Positions 15,747-25,371 are shown, counted from the stretch's first letter. The stretch: 38,155 nt of DNA from an uncultured Clostridia bacterium (GCA_947624835.1 CANQLX010000013.1:1-38155); one strand, 5' to 3'. Numbers and translations: made by a program. The notes: generated from the sequence alone by a model not told the origin.

Positions 15747-16472
15747 TCATCTTTCTGACGATGTATTTTTCACCTTTTTTAAAATCACAGAAAGCACCTT
15801 CGCAATAACGGTTCCTAAAATACAACAGACAACAGCCTCCAATATTGCCTGTAATCCCATTGTATTAATCAAAAAACTCAGGACATTATTATTCATTACT
15901 CCAACAAATGCAGCAGAAAAATCAGGCGGAAGATTGCTGCCGGCAGCCTCGGGATTTATATATATTATAACATTCGTCATCACATACAGTGTTGTTGTAA
16001 ACAGCAACGTATTCATTATCGGAACGATCAGACTTATTACAATATAGGAAATAAAATCCGTCCTGTCCACATCATTAATATATCTGAATATAAGTCCGCC
16101 CAACAATCCCACAACAATACGTGGAACAACACATAAAGAGAATGTCAGTACCGGATTAAGTCTGAAGAGTGCACCTGTAAGCGTGCTTGTTCCGAAAATA
16201 GCCTGAACAAAGCTCGTAATGCCGAACAATGCACCTATAATTGCAGCATCTCTCGGTTTGAGAAACACAGATGCAACCGTAACGGGAACGGACATGAAAG
16301 TGATTATAATAAGACCGTCATGTACATATCCCAACGGTGTAAAACCCATAACCAAAGTCACAGCGGACAATATCGCAAGCCCGATCATTTCATGCGATAA
16401 ACTCATTTCACCTTTACGGTTTAATCCTTCATTTTCGTTATCTGAAAACAGATCTTCTGAAATTTTCTTCAT
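15747..16472 (-). CDS. ECF transporter S component (substrate-binding membrane subunit)
   Basis: A 241-residue membrane protein with about six hydrophobic helices after a polar N-terminus of some 24 residues. FTPLGYVHDG (44-53), then SVPVTVASVFLKPRDAAIIGALFGITS, match the signature of energy-coupling-factor S components, which bind a vitamin and share a common ATPase/T module encoded elsewhere. The motif looks closest to the pantothenate-type (PanT-like) group, while the neighbour birA points to biotin; a standard BioY it does not resemble. The substrate is therefore open. GGAGG lies nine bases before the ATG. No ATPase or T subunit genes are in the window. Confidence 0.8.
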   Translation of the reverse strand: MKKISEDLFSDNENEGLNRKGEMSLSHEMIGLAILSAVTLVMGFTPLGYVHDGLIIITFMSVPVTVASVFLKPRDAAIIGALFGITSFVQAIFGTSTLTGALFRLNPVLTFSLCVVPRIVVGLLGGLIFRYINDVDRTDFISYIVISLIVPIMNTLLFTTTLYVMTNVIIYINPEAAGSNLPPDFSAAFVGVMNNNVLSFLINTMGLQAILEAVVCCILGTVIAKVLSVILKKVKNTSSER

Positions 16473-16589
16473 CCGGCATTACCTCCGAATACTTTCCATG
16501 GAAACAAACAATTTTCGATAAAATAAATCTCCATATTAATTTTCCGGAAGTATCGGCTGTTTCCGCAAACAGGCTCTGATAAATCAGAA

Positions 16590-17129
16590 CTACTCATCAT
16601 CGGCAGCCTCTGCATCAACAGAATCAATAACACTTTTGCCGGATTTTTCCTTTTTCTGTGCTGTTTCCTTTTCGGTTTTCGGCTCGGTTTCCTCTTTTGC
16701 CTCTTGTTTTCCCGTTTCGTCAGCAACGGCTATCGTAATATCCTCAGCCTCTTCCTCTTCTTTCGGCTCGTCCTCTGTTTCACAGTCACCGCTGACATCA
16801 TCTACGGGATGTGCCACTTCAACATCATCCACAGAGTTTACAGGCATTCCGAATACCCTAATATAATCATATCTTGCTTGGGCCTTTTTCAGTCTTGCCT
16901 CAGTAAATTTTATAACCTCACAAATCTGCTTTGCATCAACGCTTTCTTCATTATTTTCAAGCGTTCTGTAATACTGTTTTCCAAGCGTGGCATAGGCATG
17001 TTCAAGAACCGCCTTTTCATTTTTGATTATAGCAGCAAGTCTGTTAAGCTGGGCAAACTGTCTGTTCTTCTCCACAATTATATCAATCGTGTTTACAATT
17101 TCCTCACCGATTTTATCAAAAAAATTCAT
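16590..17129 (-). CDS. Acidic coiled-coil protein, function unknown
   Basis: A 179-residue cytosolic protein in two parts. Residues 1-95 are predicted helical coiled coil (MNFFDKIGEEIVNTIDIIVEK; LNRLAAIIKNEKAVLEHAYATLGKQYY), a pattern common to small clostridial proteins that often end in a zinc ribbon. Here the ribbon is absent and residues 105-179 are a low-complexity tail rich in Glu, Lys, Asp and Ala. No known domain was recognised. AGGGAGGAA precedes the ATG, and a promoter lies at 17165-17194. It is 117 bases upstream of the ECF S component on the same strand and may share a transcript with it and birA. Confidence 0.7.
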   Translation of the reverse strand: MNFFDKIGEEIVNTIDIIVEKNRQFAQLNRLAAIIKNEKAVLEHAYATLGKQYYRTLENNEESVDAKQICEVIKFTEARLKKAQARYDYIRVFGMPVNSVDDVEVAHPVDDVSGDCETEDEPKEEEEAEDITIAVADETGKQEAKEETEPKTEKETAQKKEKSGKSVIDSVDAEAADDE

Positions 17130-17164
17130 ATATATTCCTCCCTGTATTTATTTTATTCAAAAAC

Positions 17165-17194
17165 ATTATACTACAATACTATTGGGTTTGACAA
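17165..17194 (-). promoter_or_regulatory. Promoter of the coiled-coil gene
   Basis: TTGTCA (17194-17189), 18 bases, TATAAT (17170-17165) on the minus strand, about 35 bases before the start codon. It may drive the coiled-coil gene, the ECF S component and birA. Confidence 0.6.
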
Positions 17195-17241
17195 GAGTTT
17201 TTTCAAAGCTTTGAGCTATACCTATAATTTTGGTGTACAAA

Positions 17242-17889
17242 TCATTGCTCAACAGAAAAATATGCCTGATCCTCTTCATATTCTCCAAGCACAATAAGAT
17301 AATCCTTGAAATGTTCAGGCAATATGAAGGCAATTTTTCCGCCGTGTATTTGCTCAAAATAGTATTCCCCGTCAGTAATATTTACCGTGACCGGGTTGTA
17401 GCTTTTTCCTCCGCTTTGAATATAACCGCCGTCCTGATCGGTGACAAATGACACTATTGAGCAATCCGCCCCCACCTCATCAAGCGGGAAGCCGTCCAAG
17501 CACAGCTCATATTCGGCTAAAACCCATTCCTCACCCTTATCGGGTTCCTTATAGGTATATTCATCACTTTCCTCCATAAAAGCTTTAACCTTGTCCTTAG
17601 CCTTATCTCCCCGCATCAAACCCGTGATCCTAACCGGGATATCATAATACTCCTGCTTTGATGTTGAATATTTTGCGGCAGTACCCCAAACCCCCGATTC
17701 AAGCGGAGATGATACCGAGGACGACACCGCTTTTATATCCTCCTTTTTGGAATCTCCGCTTACCTGCGAAGCCTTGCTTTCGGGTGCGGATTCATTTGCC
17801 GGAGAGGTTTCCTCGCCGCCTTCAGCACAAGACGGCATCATAAGCAAAGAAACCGTTGTTATTATCAAAAAAGCAGTTTTAAACTTCAT
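17242..17889 (-). CDS. Predicted lipoprotein, function unknown
   Basis: A 215-residue exported protein: MKFKTAFLIITTVSLLMMPSC gives a signal peptide with a lipobox ending at Cys21. A Ser/Glu/Lys-rich linker (22-65) leads to a beta-rich domain with YDIPVRITGLMRGD, EEWVLAEYELCL and FILPEHFKDYLIVLGEY. The 'able to keep up an extracellular beta domain' layout recalls the Ig-like DUF4352 group of lipoproteins, but the match is loose. GGAGG lies ten bases before the ATG. It begins 44 bases after the secA stop, so it may be transcribed with secA. No terminator was seen after it. Confidence 0.78.
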   Translation of the reverse strand: MKFKTAFLIITTVSLLMMPSCAEGGEETSPANESAPESKASQVSGDSKKEDIKAVSSSVSSPLESGVWGTAAKYSTSKQEYYDIPVRITGLMRGDKAKDKVKAFMEESDEYTYKEPDKGEEWVLAEYELCLDGFPLDEVGADCSIVSFVTDQDGGYIQSGGKSYNPVTVNITDGEYYFEQIHGGKIAFILPEHFKDYLIVLGEYEEDQAYFSVEQ

Positions 17890-17933
17890 GCAATCAATGC
17901 CTCCGAATATACTGTCAAATTAATGGAGTAAGA

Positions 17934-20900
17934 TTATTTATCCCTGCCGCAGCATTTCTTATATTTCTTTCCGCTTCCGCACGGACACGGATCATTTCTG
18001 CCGATTTTCTTTACACCTCTTACGGTTTTGTTTACTGAGCCGGATGTTGAATCCATATTTGTTGATGTAGGCTTAGCAACCTGTTCCCTTTCCATAAGCT
18101 TTCCTGCCGCCTTTTTTATATCCTCCTCAGTAATTTCCTTATCCTCTTCGGAATTGCTTTCAGGTTTACTGATTTCAACAGTTTCAAGAGTCACCTCCGG
18201 AACAGGCGTACTGTCTGTATCAACATTTGTTCCGGCACTAAGGGCTTCCTTGGCCTTAAGGGCTGCAACAGCCGCTGCCTGTGCCCTTCCCGTTGCACCC
18301 CTTTTGAGAGCCATACTACGCATTCTTTCCTGCTCCTCAATTCTCTGTGCAACTCTCTTCGGAACAACAAGCAATATCTTGACTGTATCCTCCCGTATGC
18401 ATTTGATCATACCGTCGAACATATCGAAGCCTTCAAGCCTGTATTCAACAACGGGATCATGCTGTCCGTAGGAACGCAGACGTATTCCTCTTTTGAGCTC
18501 GTCCATTGCATCAATATGATCCATCCAGTAATTATCAACATTTTTGAGTAGATAAACTCTTTCAAGTTCACGCATTGTTTCCTCGGGAATAAGCTTCTCA
18601 TTTTCCTCATAGATCTTTGTTGCCATATCCGAAAGCTCGCCCACAAGGTACTCCTTTTCAAGCTTTTCGAGTTCATCCGTGTCATATACAAAGGTATCTT
18701 CATCCTCGTCATCAAGTATCCAGCCCTTAAGTGCCTCCCTAAGACCTTCAAGGTTCCAGTTATCCTTGTCATCATGCGGCAGATACTCATTCACAAGTGA
18801 TTCCATTGTTTCGGTAACCATTTTCATAATGGTATCTCTGAGGTTTTCTCCGTCAAGTACCTGATCCCTCTGCGAATAGATAATCTCACGCTGACGGTTC
18901 ATAACATCATCATATTCAAGGACGCTCTTTCTTATATTAAAGTTTCTTCCCTCAACCTTGGACTGTGCACTCTCAATAACGCTTGTAAGCAGCTTACTCT
19001 CAAGCGGCTCGTCTTCCTCTCCGGGCATTCTGTCCATTATATTCTTTATTCTGTCGCCCGCAAACAGTCTGAGTATATCATCCTCTGCTGAGAGATAGAA
19101 ACGGCTTGCTCCGGGATCCCCCTGACGACCCGAACGTCCTCTAAGCTGGTTATCTATTCGTCTTGATTCATGTCTGGTTGTACCCATTATGAACAATCCG
19201 CCGGCTTCACGAACCTTCTCAGCCTCAACTTCTATTTCTTTCTTATATTTTTCAATAAGCTCCCTATAAACCTGACGGGCCTTCAGAATTTCCTCATCAT
19301 CGGTTTCGGCATATCCGGTTGCCTCATTAATCATTTCCTCGCTGAAATTCTGTCTGCGCATTTCATCCTTTGCAAGAAATTCCTCATTACCGCCAAGCTT
19401 TATATCGGTACCACGACCTGCCATATTTGTAGCTATCGTAACGGCACCCAGCTTACCTGCCTGTGCAACTATCTCTGCCTCTTTTTCATGGAATTTAGCA
19501 TTCAAAACATTGTGCTTTATCCCTCTCTTTTTCAGAAGCTTACTCAGCTCCTCCGATTTATCAATAGAAATTGTACCCACAAGCACAGGCTGTCCGTTTT
19601 TATGTGCTTCCTCTATGTCGTTAATCAGACATTCATATTTTCCTTTTTCGGTTCTGAATATAACATCCGGAAGATCAATTCTCTGTATCGGCTTATTTGT
19701 CGGTATTTCGATAACATCAAGCCTGTATATTTCCGAAAACTCCGTTTCCTCTGTCATTGCGGTACCCGTCATACCGGAAAGCTTCTTATAAAGACGGAAG
19801 AAATTTTGGAATGTTATTGTTGCAAGGGTTTTACTTTCTCTTTCTACCTTAACGCCTTCCTTAGCCTCAATGGCCTGATGCAGTCCCTCATTATAACGTC
19901 TGCCGTACATAAGACGACCCGTAAACTCATCAACGATTATAACCTCGCCCTTATCATTTACTATATAGTCCGTATCTCTGTGCATAACACCGTGTGCCTT
20001 TATTGCCTGATTGACATGATGCTGTATGGTAAGATTTTCGGGATCGGTGAAGTTTTCAATATCAAAGAATTTTTCAGCCTTCTTTACACCTGAAGGGGTA
20101 AGCGTAGCTGTTTTTGCTTTTTCATCGACAATATAGTCTATACCTTCCTGCACATATTGCTCGTCATTATCCTCTTTTGAATCTGTTTCTGCCACAACCT
20201 TTTTCTTAAGTGTCTTTGCAAGATCATTGGCTTTGTTATACAGCTCCGTAGATTTATCCCCCTGTCCGGAGATAATAAGCGGTGTTCTCGCCTCATCAAT
20301 AAGGATTGAGTCAACCTCATCGACTATTGCAAAGCTATGACCCCTCTGCACCTTATTTTCCTTATACACAACCATGTTGTCACGCAGATAGTCAAATCCT
20401 AATTCATTGTTGGTTGCGTATGTAATATCTGCATTGTATGCTTCTTTTCTGTCAGCATTAGAGGTATCATGCTGCAGCACACCGACAGTAAGTCCAAGGA
20501 AGCGATAAAGCTTGCCCATCCACTCAGCATCACGCTTTGCGAGATATTCATTTACAGTAACAACGTGTACACCCTGACCGGCAAGTGCATTAAGATATGC
20601 CGGAAGAGTCGCCACAAGTGTTTTACCTTCACCGGTTTTCATTTCGCTTATTCTTCCCCTGTGGAGAATAATACCGCCTATTACCTGCACACGGAAATGC
20701 TTCATTCCGAGCACACGCCACGAAGCCTCACGGCAAACAGCAAATGCCTCGGGAAGAATTGAATCAAGCATTTCATCCCTCTTCTTATCAGTCAGTTCCT
20801 CATCCCTGAACATTTCCTGAAATCTTCTTGTTTCTTCCCTGAGTTGATCGTCTGTATAGTCCTGATATTTTTTTTCAAGCTCAAAAACCTTATCAACCAG

Positions 20901-20963
20901 AGGATTTATCCTCTTCAATTCTCTTCTGCTGTTGCTTCCGTTAAACCATGCCTTTATTCCCAT
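17934..20963 (-). CDS. secA: Preprotein translocase ATPase SecA
   Basis: The 1009-residue motor that pushes unfolded preproteins through SecYEG. Visible landmarks are Walker A MKTGEGKT (108-115), [14 protein letters not shown], Walker [38 protein letters not shown], and [17 protein letters not shown]. The C-terminal zinc site [18 protein letters not shown] (Cys993, 995, 1004, 1005) normally contacts SecB or ribosomes. It is longer than the roughly 840 residues of Bacillus SecA. About 65 charged residues are inserted in the second nucleotide-binding domain (near 522-588), as seen in other clostridia, and a low-complexity linker of roughly 100 residues precedes the zinc site. GAGGTGA precedes the ATG. 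Confidence 0.97.
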   Translation of the reverse strand: MGIKAWFNGSNSRRELKRINPLVDKVFELEKKYQDYTDDQLREETRRFQEMFRDEELTDKKRDEMLDSILPEAFAVCREASWRVLGMKHFRVQVIGGIILHRGRISEMKTGEGKTLVATLPAYLNALAGQGVHVVTVNEYLAKRDAEWMGKLYRFLGLTVGVLQHDTSNADRKEAYNADITYATNNELGFDYLRDNMVVYKENKVQRGHSFAIVDEVDSILIDEARTPLIISGQGDKSTELYNKANDLAKTLKKKVVAETDSKEDNDEQYVQEGIDYIVDEKAKTATLTPSGVKKAEKFFDIENFTDPENLTIQHHVNQAIKAHGVMHRDTDYIVNDKGEVIIVDEFTGRLMYGRRYNEGLHQAIEAKEGVKVERESKTLATITFQNFFRLYKKLSGMTGTAMTEETEFSEIYRLDVIEIPTNKPIQRIDLPDVIFRTEKGKYECLINDIEEAHKNGQPVLVGTISIDKSEELSKLLKKRGIKHNVLNAKFHEKEAEIVAQAGKLGAVTIATNMAGRGTDIKLGGNEEFLAKDEMRRQNFSEEMINEATGYAETDDEEILKARQVYRELIEKYKKEIEVEAEKVREAGGLFIMGTTRHESRRIDNQLRGRSGRQGDPGASRFYLSAEDDILRLFAGDRIKNIMDRMPGEEDEPLESKLLTSVIESAQSKVEGRNFNIRKSVLEYDDVMNRQREIIYSQRDQVLDGENLRDTIMKMVTETMESLVNEYLPHDDKDNWNLEGLREALKGWILDDEDEDTFVYDTDELEKLEKEYLVGELSDMATKIYEENEKLIPEETMRELERVYLLKNVDNYWMDHIDAMDELKRGIRLRSYGQHDPVVEYRLEGFDMFDGMIKCIREDTVKILLVVPKRVAQRIEEQERMRSMALKRGATGRAQAAAVAALKAKEALSAGTNVDTDSTPVPEVTLETVEISKPESNSEEDKEITEEDIKKAAGKLMEREQVAKPTSTNMDSTSGSVNKTVRGVKKIGRNDPCPCGSGKKYKKCCGRDK

Positions 20964-21017
20964 TGGTACTCACCTCATAAATTCTTTGTTAAATACGGAC
21001 CCTCCGTACATTTTATT

Positions 21018-21047
21018 AGTATAACACATATTATACATATTTTACAA
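21018..21047 (-). promoter_or_regulatory. Possible promoter of secA
   Basis: TTGTAA (21047-21042), 18 bases, TATACT (21023-21018) on the minus strand, 55 bases before the ATG. A small palindrome ACGGAGGGTCCGT lies in the 5' leader. Confidence 0.45.
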
Positions 21048-21077
21048 TGCTTTTCAGCTAAATGCAAATACATAAAA

Positions 21078-21096
21078 AGGAAATATTTATATTTTC
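21078..21096 (-). terminator. Weak hairpin after the CxxC protein gene
   Basis: An AT-rich minus-strand hairpin (GGAAAATAT and ATATTTCC with one bulge) is followed by TTTTT, just after the stop at 21104. Low stability makes this tentative. Confidence 0.4.
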
Positions 21097-21103
21097 CCAT
21101 ACC

Positions 21104-21772
21104 CTATTTTTTAAGCGGTATAAAAATATTTTCCCTAAGACTTTTCAGAAGTTTGCCCTCCTCCATATTTCTGCCTCCGCACTTAATACAGCCATTCACC
21201 GTCACATAGCTCTCAATATACGGTATACCGCTGTTCTCAAGACGGGTTATAGTTTTCCTTCTTTCTCTCTTTATTTCCTCTGCCCTGACATTTATCAGAA
21301 TTTCTATCTGTTCTTCAAGATTTCCGTTTTCCATACCGTCAACTATCCTTTTGGCAATTACAGGCTTTGAAATAAATTTATCAATATCCGTCAGAGTAGC
21401 TTCCATCCTTCCGCATTCAGGACATTTTGAAACTGTCATAATCTCATTTGCCACACCGAAATTTTTTCTCATAAAATCAATTTCGGGTTTTATACCTCTC
21501 TGATGGAAAAAATCAAGCTGAGCGGACATTGCTATGAGTGCCGAAAAAGTATTGGCTGTCCAGAAGCATTTTTCAACATCCGGTATGAGCCGTGTATCAA
21601 TCCGGAAATCCGCAAAAGGACCCTTTGCATCAAATGTCTTTTTGAATGCCGAAGAATCGCCCTCGTTTTTCCATTTTTCGGCACAATCTTCAACAACGTC
21701 TGCATATCTGTCAAGACCTGTATCATTGAGCAGCTTTTTTACACCGTTGAGCGTCATAAGATAATAATCCAT
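21104..21772 (-). CDS. Protein of unknown function with two CxxC pairs
   Basis: A 222-residue soluble protein, not recognised. The N-terminal 110 residues are mostly helical (GVKKLLNDTGLDRYADVVEDCAEKW begins it). Two cysteine pairs follow: Cys117/Cys120 in KCPECGR and Cys195/Cys198 in GCIKCGG. They lie about 75 residues apart and could together hold one zinc, or form two half-knuckles. Between them is a charged helix (EEIKRERRKTITRLE). No signal peptide or membrane segment. GGAGG lies seven bases before the ATG, supporting this start. It lies upstream of secA on the same strand with about 140 bases between. Confidence 0.7.
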   Translation of the reverse strand: MDYYLMTLNGVKKLLNDTGLDRYADVVEDCAEKWKNEGDSSAFKKTFDAKGPFADFRIDTRLIPDVEKCFWTANTFSALIAMSAQLDFFHQRGIKPEIDFMRKNFGVANEIMTVSKCPECGRMEATLTDIDKFISKPVIAKRIVDGMENGNLEEQIEILINVRAEEIKRERRKTITRLENSGIPYIESYVTVNGCIKCGGRNMEEGKLLKSLRENIFIPLKK

Positions 21773-22139
21773 TCCTCATCCTCCATATTTCAGAGTACAA
21801 AAATACATACTAATTATAAACTAAAACAGTAGAATATACAATGGTTTTTACAATATTTTTTAATAATGTGCCCCCGTATCATTTTGCGGTTTATGATATG
21901 CATTAACAAATTTTCAAAAAAATATTGTGCTGACATTGACAAAAACCAAACAATAACATATACTTTAAAGTGGTATTTAAGACTGAATTAATTTTGATGG
22001 GTTATATAAATCCTACAGCATATAATTACCTGTTACACCAAAATCCGCATATATTATCGGTGTAAAATAAATATATAACACAAATCTGACAGAGCTTGAG
22101 GCAAAAAGCAAAAAATCATGAAAAGGAAGGCTGAATAAA
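21773..22139. other. Gene-free divergent interval with promoter and long leader
   Basis: About 370 AT-rich bases between two divergent genes of unknown function. It contains the strong plus-strand promoter at 21936-21964 and then about 170 bases of 5' leader. The leader has an inverted repeat TTACACC...GGTGTAA (about 22034-22066). No riboswitch class was recognised. No clear minus-strand promoter for the CxxC gene was seen. Confidence 0.6.
21936..21964 (+). promoter_or_regulatory. Strong promoter of the 391-residue unknown gene
   Basis: TTGACA (21936-21941), 17 bases, TATACT (21959-21964). The predicted transcript starts about 170 bases before the ATG at 22140. Confidence 0.8.
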
Positions 22140-23315
22140 ATGACTGTAGTCGATATCAGAAGTATTTTTTCTCAGAGAAACATTGAGCTTTTCGAGGTAA
22201 ACTCCTCTTACATCTATTATGCAGAGGAAAAAAATGAGGACGGACACAATAACCTGTTTATTCTTGAATATAACCGCTCCACAAGAAAGGAGCGGCTTGT
22301 GACAAATTACACCCTGGAGGATCCGACATTTGTAGAACATATTTTTGCATTTGAAAGTACGCTGGTGCTTATACTCGAAAACGGCAGCAACAGTATGTGG
22401 CTGATAGAAATTGACAAGAATAACGGAATGGAGCTTAACAGAAGGAAGGTGGTATGCACAGGTACCTTTAGGAGCTGTACAGCTCTTGACAGTGAACATA
22501 TACTCATATATATGGGACCTGATGAGGTTAATGCCGAAATGTTCAAAAGATACAGTGAAGTAACCGGATGTGAATGTCTTTGCTATATGTATGACTTGAA
22601 AACCAATATCAAGCATTTTATAAAAAATCCGCTTATTGCCAAACTCGGCACAAATAACATAAAGCAGATGGACGTGCATGACGAAAAATATCTTATACTT
22701 CTCGATCCGTTTGCCGATGAAGATATTAAAAGAGGCTATTATGAGGAACAGAGATGGATCAATGCAGATATAAGAGATAATATATGGCTCTGCAGACTTG
22801 AAGAATTTGAAAAGCAGCTTGAAGCAGGTGCCGAAAATATCAACAAGAAATGCATAGCAAGCGCAGACATAAAGGCTCTTGCAAGGTATATGGGAATTGA
22901 TGGAGATAAGATGTTTTTCCGTGCAAAGGAATTTAGAACAGGGATAGAAAAAATATGCAGCTATGATGTATTTACAAATTCCCTTGCCGTTGAGGCGGAG
23001 CTTGATGTCACAAACAGTAATACAGTATACATAATTGAAGAAAAACCGTTTTCTGTTTTTTCGGTAACATCGGGTGATAGTGAAACATCGGTCAAGGGTA
23101 TAATAAACAGCAGTGCGGAGCTTTCATATAAGAATGAGCTTGGAAGCTTTATGACCTGTATCGAAAACAGATATATAGTAACCCAAAGTAGGGTTATAGA
23201 CAGTACATCAAAAACGGAAAAACAAATATGCAGCATATATGATTCAAGCCTCGATAAAAGCGAAAGCTATGAATGTAACTGCTGCCTTAAGGGAGACACT
23301 TTGGTTCTGTATTGA
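22140..23315 (+). CDS. Protein of unknown function, beta-rich, 391 residues
   Basis: Not recognised. The product is soluble, acidic, and has no signal peptide or membrane helix. The sequence alternates short strands and turns (SSYIYYAEEK, NNLFILEY, TLVLILENGSNSMWLIEID, CYMYDLKTN, KYLILLDPF, DKMFFRAKEF, KICSYDVF) in a rhythm suggestive of a beta-propeller such as those built from repeated 'value plus label' blades, but no named repeat could be fixed. A helical stretch (IRDNIWLCRLEEFEKQLEAGAENINKK begins near residue 215) breaks the pattern. Two cysteines sit together near the end (CNCC). AAGGAAGG lies nine bases before the ATG. It has its own strong promoter and a long leader, so it is probably well expressed. 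Confidence 0.7.
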   Translation: MTVVDIRSIFSQRNIELFEVNSSYIYYAEEKNEDGHNNLFILEYNRSTRKERLVTNYTLEDPTFVEHIFAFESTLVLILENGSNSMWLIEIDKNNGMELNRRKVVCTGTFRSCTALDSEHILIYMGPDEVNAEMFKRYSEVTGCECLCYMYDLKTNIKHFIKNPLIAKLGTNNIKQMDVHDEKYLILLDPFADEDIKRGYYEEQRWINADIRDNIWLCRLEEFEKQLEAGAENINKKCIASADIKALARYMGIDGDKMFFRAKEFRTGIEKICSYDVFTNSLAVEAELDVTNSNTVYIIEEKPFSVFSVTSGDSETSVKGIINSSAELSYKNELGSFMTCIENRYIVTQSRVIDSTSKTEKQICSIYDSSLDKSESYECNCCLKGDTLVLY

Positions 23316-23407
23316 TTTTATGCTTAATTATTTTTGTATTCAGGCATTATAATCTGTTACAAATGAATATATGTTCTCAATAAATACTTATTTATGCAAA
23401 AAAATAC

Positions 23408-23436
23408 TTGCAAATCCGGTATATTTATGTTAGAAT
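23408..23436 (+). promoter_or_regulatory. Promoter of rimP-nusA-rnpM-ylxQ-infB
   Basis: TTGCAA (23408-23413), 17 bases, TAGAAT (23431-23436), about 155 bases before the rimP start. Confidence 0.65.
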
Positions 23437-23462
23437 GATAGAGGTAATTTATGTAGGCTTGT

Positions 23463-23491
23463 TAAAAGAGTGGGGGCGACCCACTCTTTTA
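23463..23491 (+). promoter_or_regulatory. Attenuator-like hairpin in the rimP leader
   Basis: Perfect arms TAAAAGAGTGGG and CCCACTCTTTTA around GGCGA, about 22 bases after the predicted transcription start and 100 bases before rimP. With the T-run at its 3' side it looks like an intrinsic terminator placed inside the leader. In Bacillus subtilis the equivalent operon is autoregulated by NusA-dependent termination in its leader, so the same role is likely here. Confidence 0.7.
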
Positions 23492-23590
23492 CTGTTAGTA
23501 GGCTGCTTGATATATATGTTGTTTCCCGTCAGAAAATGTTATTTTATTGTGTGATTGCGTCCTGTCGGGATACCAAAACGGAGGAAAAAT

Positions 23591-24073
23591 ATGTCTGAAA
23601 GAAAAAGAGGAAATACTGTTACAGAGGTCACAGAACTCATACAGCCGATAGTGGAAAGCATGGGGCTGTTGTTGTGGAATGTCTGCTATGTTAAGGAAGG
23701 TTCGGAATATTATCTCAGAATTTTTATTGACAAGGACGGCGGTGTTACCATTGATGACTGTGAAAACGTGACAAGGGCGATTGATGAACCGCTTGACAGG
23801 CTCGACCCCATAGACGGAAATTACATTTTGGAGGTATCGTCTCCGGGGGTTGAACGTGAACTTATACTTGATTGGCACTTTGACAGATATCTTGGAGCCC
23901 CTGTCATGGTGAAGCTTATAAGACCTGATGAAAGCGGCATAAGAGAATATAAAGGCACTCTTATCTCACACAGCAAAGAAACGGTAACTTTAATGCTTGA
24001 AAGCGGCAGCGAAACTGTAATAAAAAAGAAGGCCGCAGTATATATTAAACTGGATGATTTTAACATTAATTAA
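23591..24073 (+). CDS. rimP: Ribosome maturation factor RimP
   Basis: A 160-residue factor (YlxS/YhbC family) needed for assembly of the small ribosomal subunit. Conserved segments are LRIFIDKDGGVTIDDC in the N-terminal domain and LEVSSPGVERELILDWHF at the domain junction, followed by an Sm-like C-terminal domain. The frame is open back to a TTG at 23555, but the ATG at 23591 has GGAGG seven bases upstream and gives a standard N-terminus. It is the first gene of the nusA operon; nusA starts 14 bases after it. Confidence 0.94.
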   Translation: MSERKRGNTVTEVTELIQPIVESMGLLLWNVCYVKEGSEYYLRIFIDKDGGVTIDDCENVTRAIDEPLDRLDPIDGNYILEVSSPGVERELILDWHFDRYLGAPVMVKLIRPDESGIREYKGTLISHSKETVTLMLESGSETVIKKKAAVYIKLDDFNIN

Positions 24074-24087
24074 CGGAGGAAAGAAAA

Positions 24088-25305
24088 ATGAAAAAGAACA
24101 AGGAACCCGAAGAAAACCTGTTTGAAGCCCTTAAGCTTATAGAAAAAGAAAAGGGCATCCCCACAGATTTTATGATTACACAGATAACAAAGGCTATCAT
24201 TACAGCGTGTAAAAACTCATACGGCGGAAACGATGATGTTACGGTTGAATGTAACAGTGTGACCGGTAAGCTTGAAGCAAGACTCAATAAGACGGTTGTC
24301 GAAGAAGTAAATGACATCAATAGGGAGATAGCTCTTGACGAAGCAAGAAAAATTAGTCCTCTTGCCAATATAGGAGATAAGGTAGGAATTGAGCTTGATC
24401 CGAAAAATTTCGGAAGAATTGCGGTTTCAACGGCAAGAAATATGATACGTCAGGGAATACGTGACGGTGAAAAGGAACAGGCTCTTTCCGAATATCAGAG
24501 TAAATTGCAGGATATAGTTACAGCAACAGTTGAGCAGGTAGACTCCTCAACAGGAAATGCAACACTCAAGGTAGGAAAATCAATAGCTATACTCCCCAAA
24601 AGTGAACAGATTCCCGGTGAGGTGCTCAATGTCGGCGACATGATAAAGATTTATGTTGTAAATATAAAATCCGGCGACAAGGGACCGAGAGCAATTATTT
24701 CAAGAACCAAGCCTGATTTTGTAAAAAGACTTTTTGAGGAACAGGTTCCCGAAATATTCGACGGGGTTGTGCAAATCAAAAATATTTCAAGAGAACCCGG
24801 CTCAAGAACAAAGATTGCTGTTGTCAGCAATGATTCGGAGGTTGACGCTGTCGGTGCCTGCATAGGCCCGAAGGGTCAGAGAGTGGGAACTATAGTAAAT
24901 CAGCTATGCGGAGAAAAGATTGATATAATAGAATTTAGTGAGGATCCGGTTGAATTTATTAAAAAGGCACTCTCCCCTGCTGAGGTTCTCGAAGTTGCTA
25001 TAGATCCGAGCGGCGAAAAGAACTGCAGAGCGACCGTTCCGGACAATCAGCTTTCGCTTGCAATAGGAAACAAAGGACAGAATGTACGTCTTGCGGCAAA
25101 GCTTACAGGCTGGAAAATAGATATCCGTCCCGAAAGCGGCTTCTTTGGAGAAGATGAGGATGAGGATGAAGAATATATCGGCGACGGACTTGATGACAAC
25201 AGGGAAGAAATTATTGAGGATGACAGCATTGAAAATATGACAGAACCGGCAGATGAAAATGCCGATATTGCCGAAAATTCAGATGTGGAACAGGAAATCG
25301 AGTAA
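24088..25305 (+). CDS. nusA: Transcription termination/antitermination factor NusA
   Basis: A 405-residue RNA polymerase-binding factor that promotes pausing and modulates termination. The N-terminal polymerase-binding domain (1-130, with NFGRIAVSTARNMIRQGIRD) is followed by an S1 domain (about 135-200) and two KH domains (GACIGPKGQRVGTIVNQL and LAIGNKGQNVRLAAKLTGW). Residues after about 350 form a very acidic tail (for example EDEDEDEEYIGDG), unlike the short C-terminus of Bacillus NusA and without the helical repeats of the Escherichia coli protein. GGAGGAAAG precedes the ATG. Confidence 0.97.
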   Translation: MKKNKEPEENLFEALKLIEKEKGIPTDFMITQITKAIITACKNSYGGNDDVTVECNSVTGKLEARLNKTVVEEVNDINREIALDEARKISPLANIGDKVGIELDPKNFGRIAVSTARNMIRQGIRDGEKEQALSEYQSKLQDIVTATVEQVDSSTGNATLKVGKSIAILPKSEQIPGEVLNVGDMIKIYVVNIKSGDKGPRAIISRTKPDFVKRLFEEQVPEIFDGVVQIKNISREPGSRTKIAVVSNDSEVDAVGACIGPKGQRVGTIVNQLCGEKIDIIEFSEDPVEFIKKALSPAEVLEVAIDPSGEKNCRATVPDNQLSLAIGNKGQNVRLAAKLTGWKIDIRPESGFFGEDEDEDEEYIGDGLDDNREEIIEDDSIENMTEPADENADIAENSDVEQEIE

Positions 25306-25371
25306 GAGAATATTTCTGTCAGGATTCCGTTTGCGGGAATGTTCAGTACTTTCATGAAAGGAAATATTAAA

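Noticed and set aside
19190-19400. Charged insertion of about 65 residues in SecA as something new
   Set aside because: Insertions of this kind at this place are, from memory, normal in clostridial SecA proteins.
19170-20093. A 307-codon open frame on the plus strand
   Set aside because: It lies wholly antisense to secA, its composition is Cys/Phe/Tyr-rich shadow type, and it has no ribosome binding site or motif.
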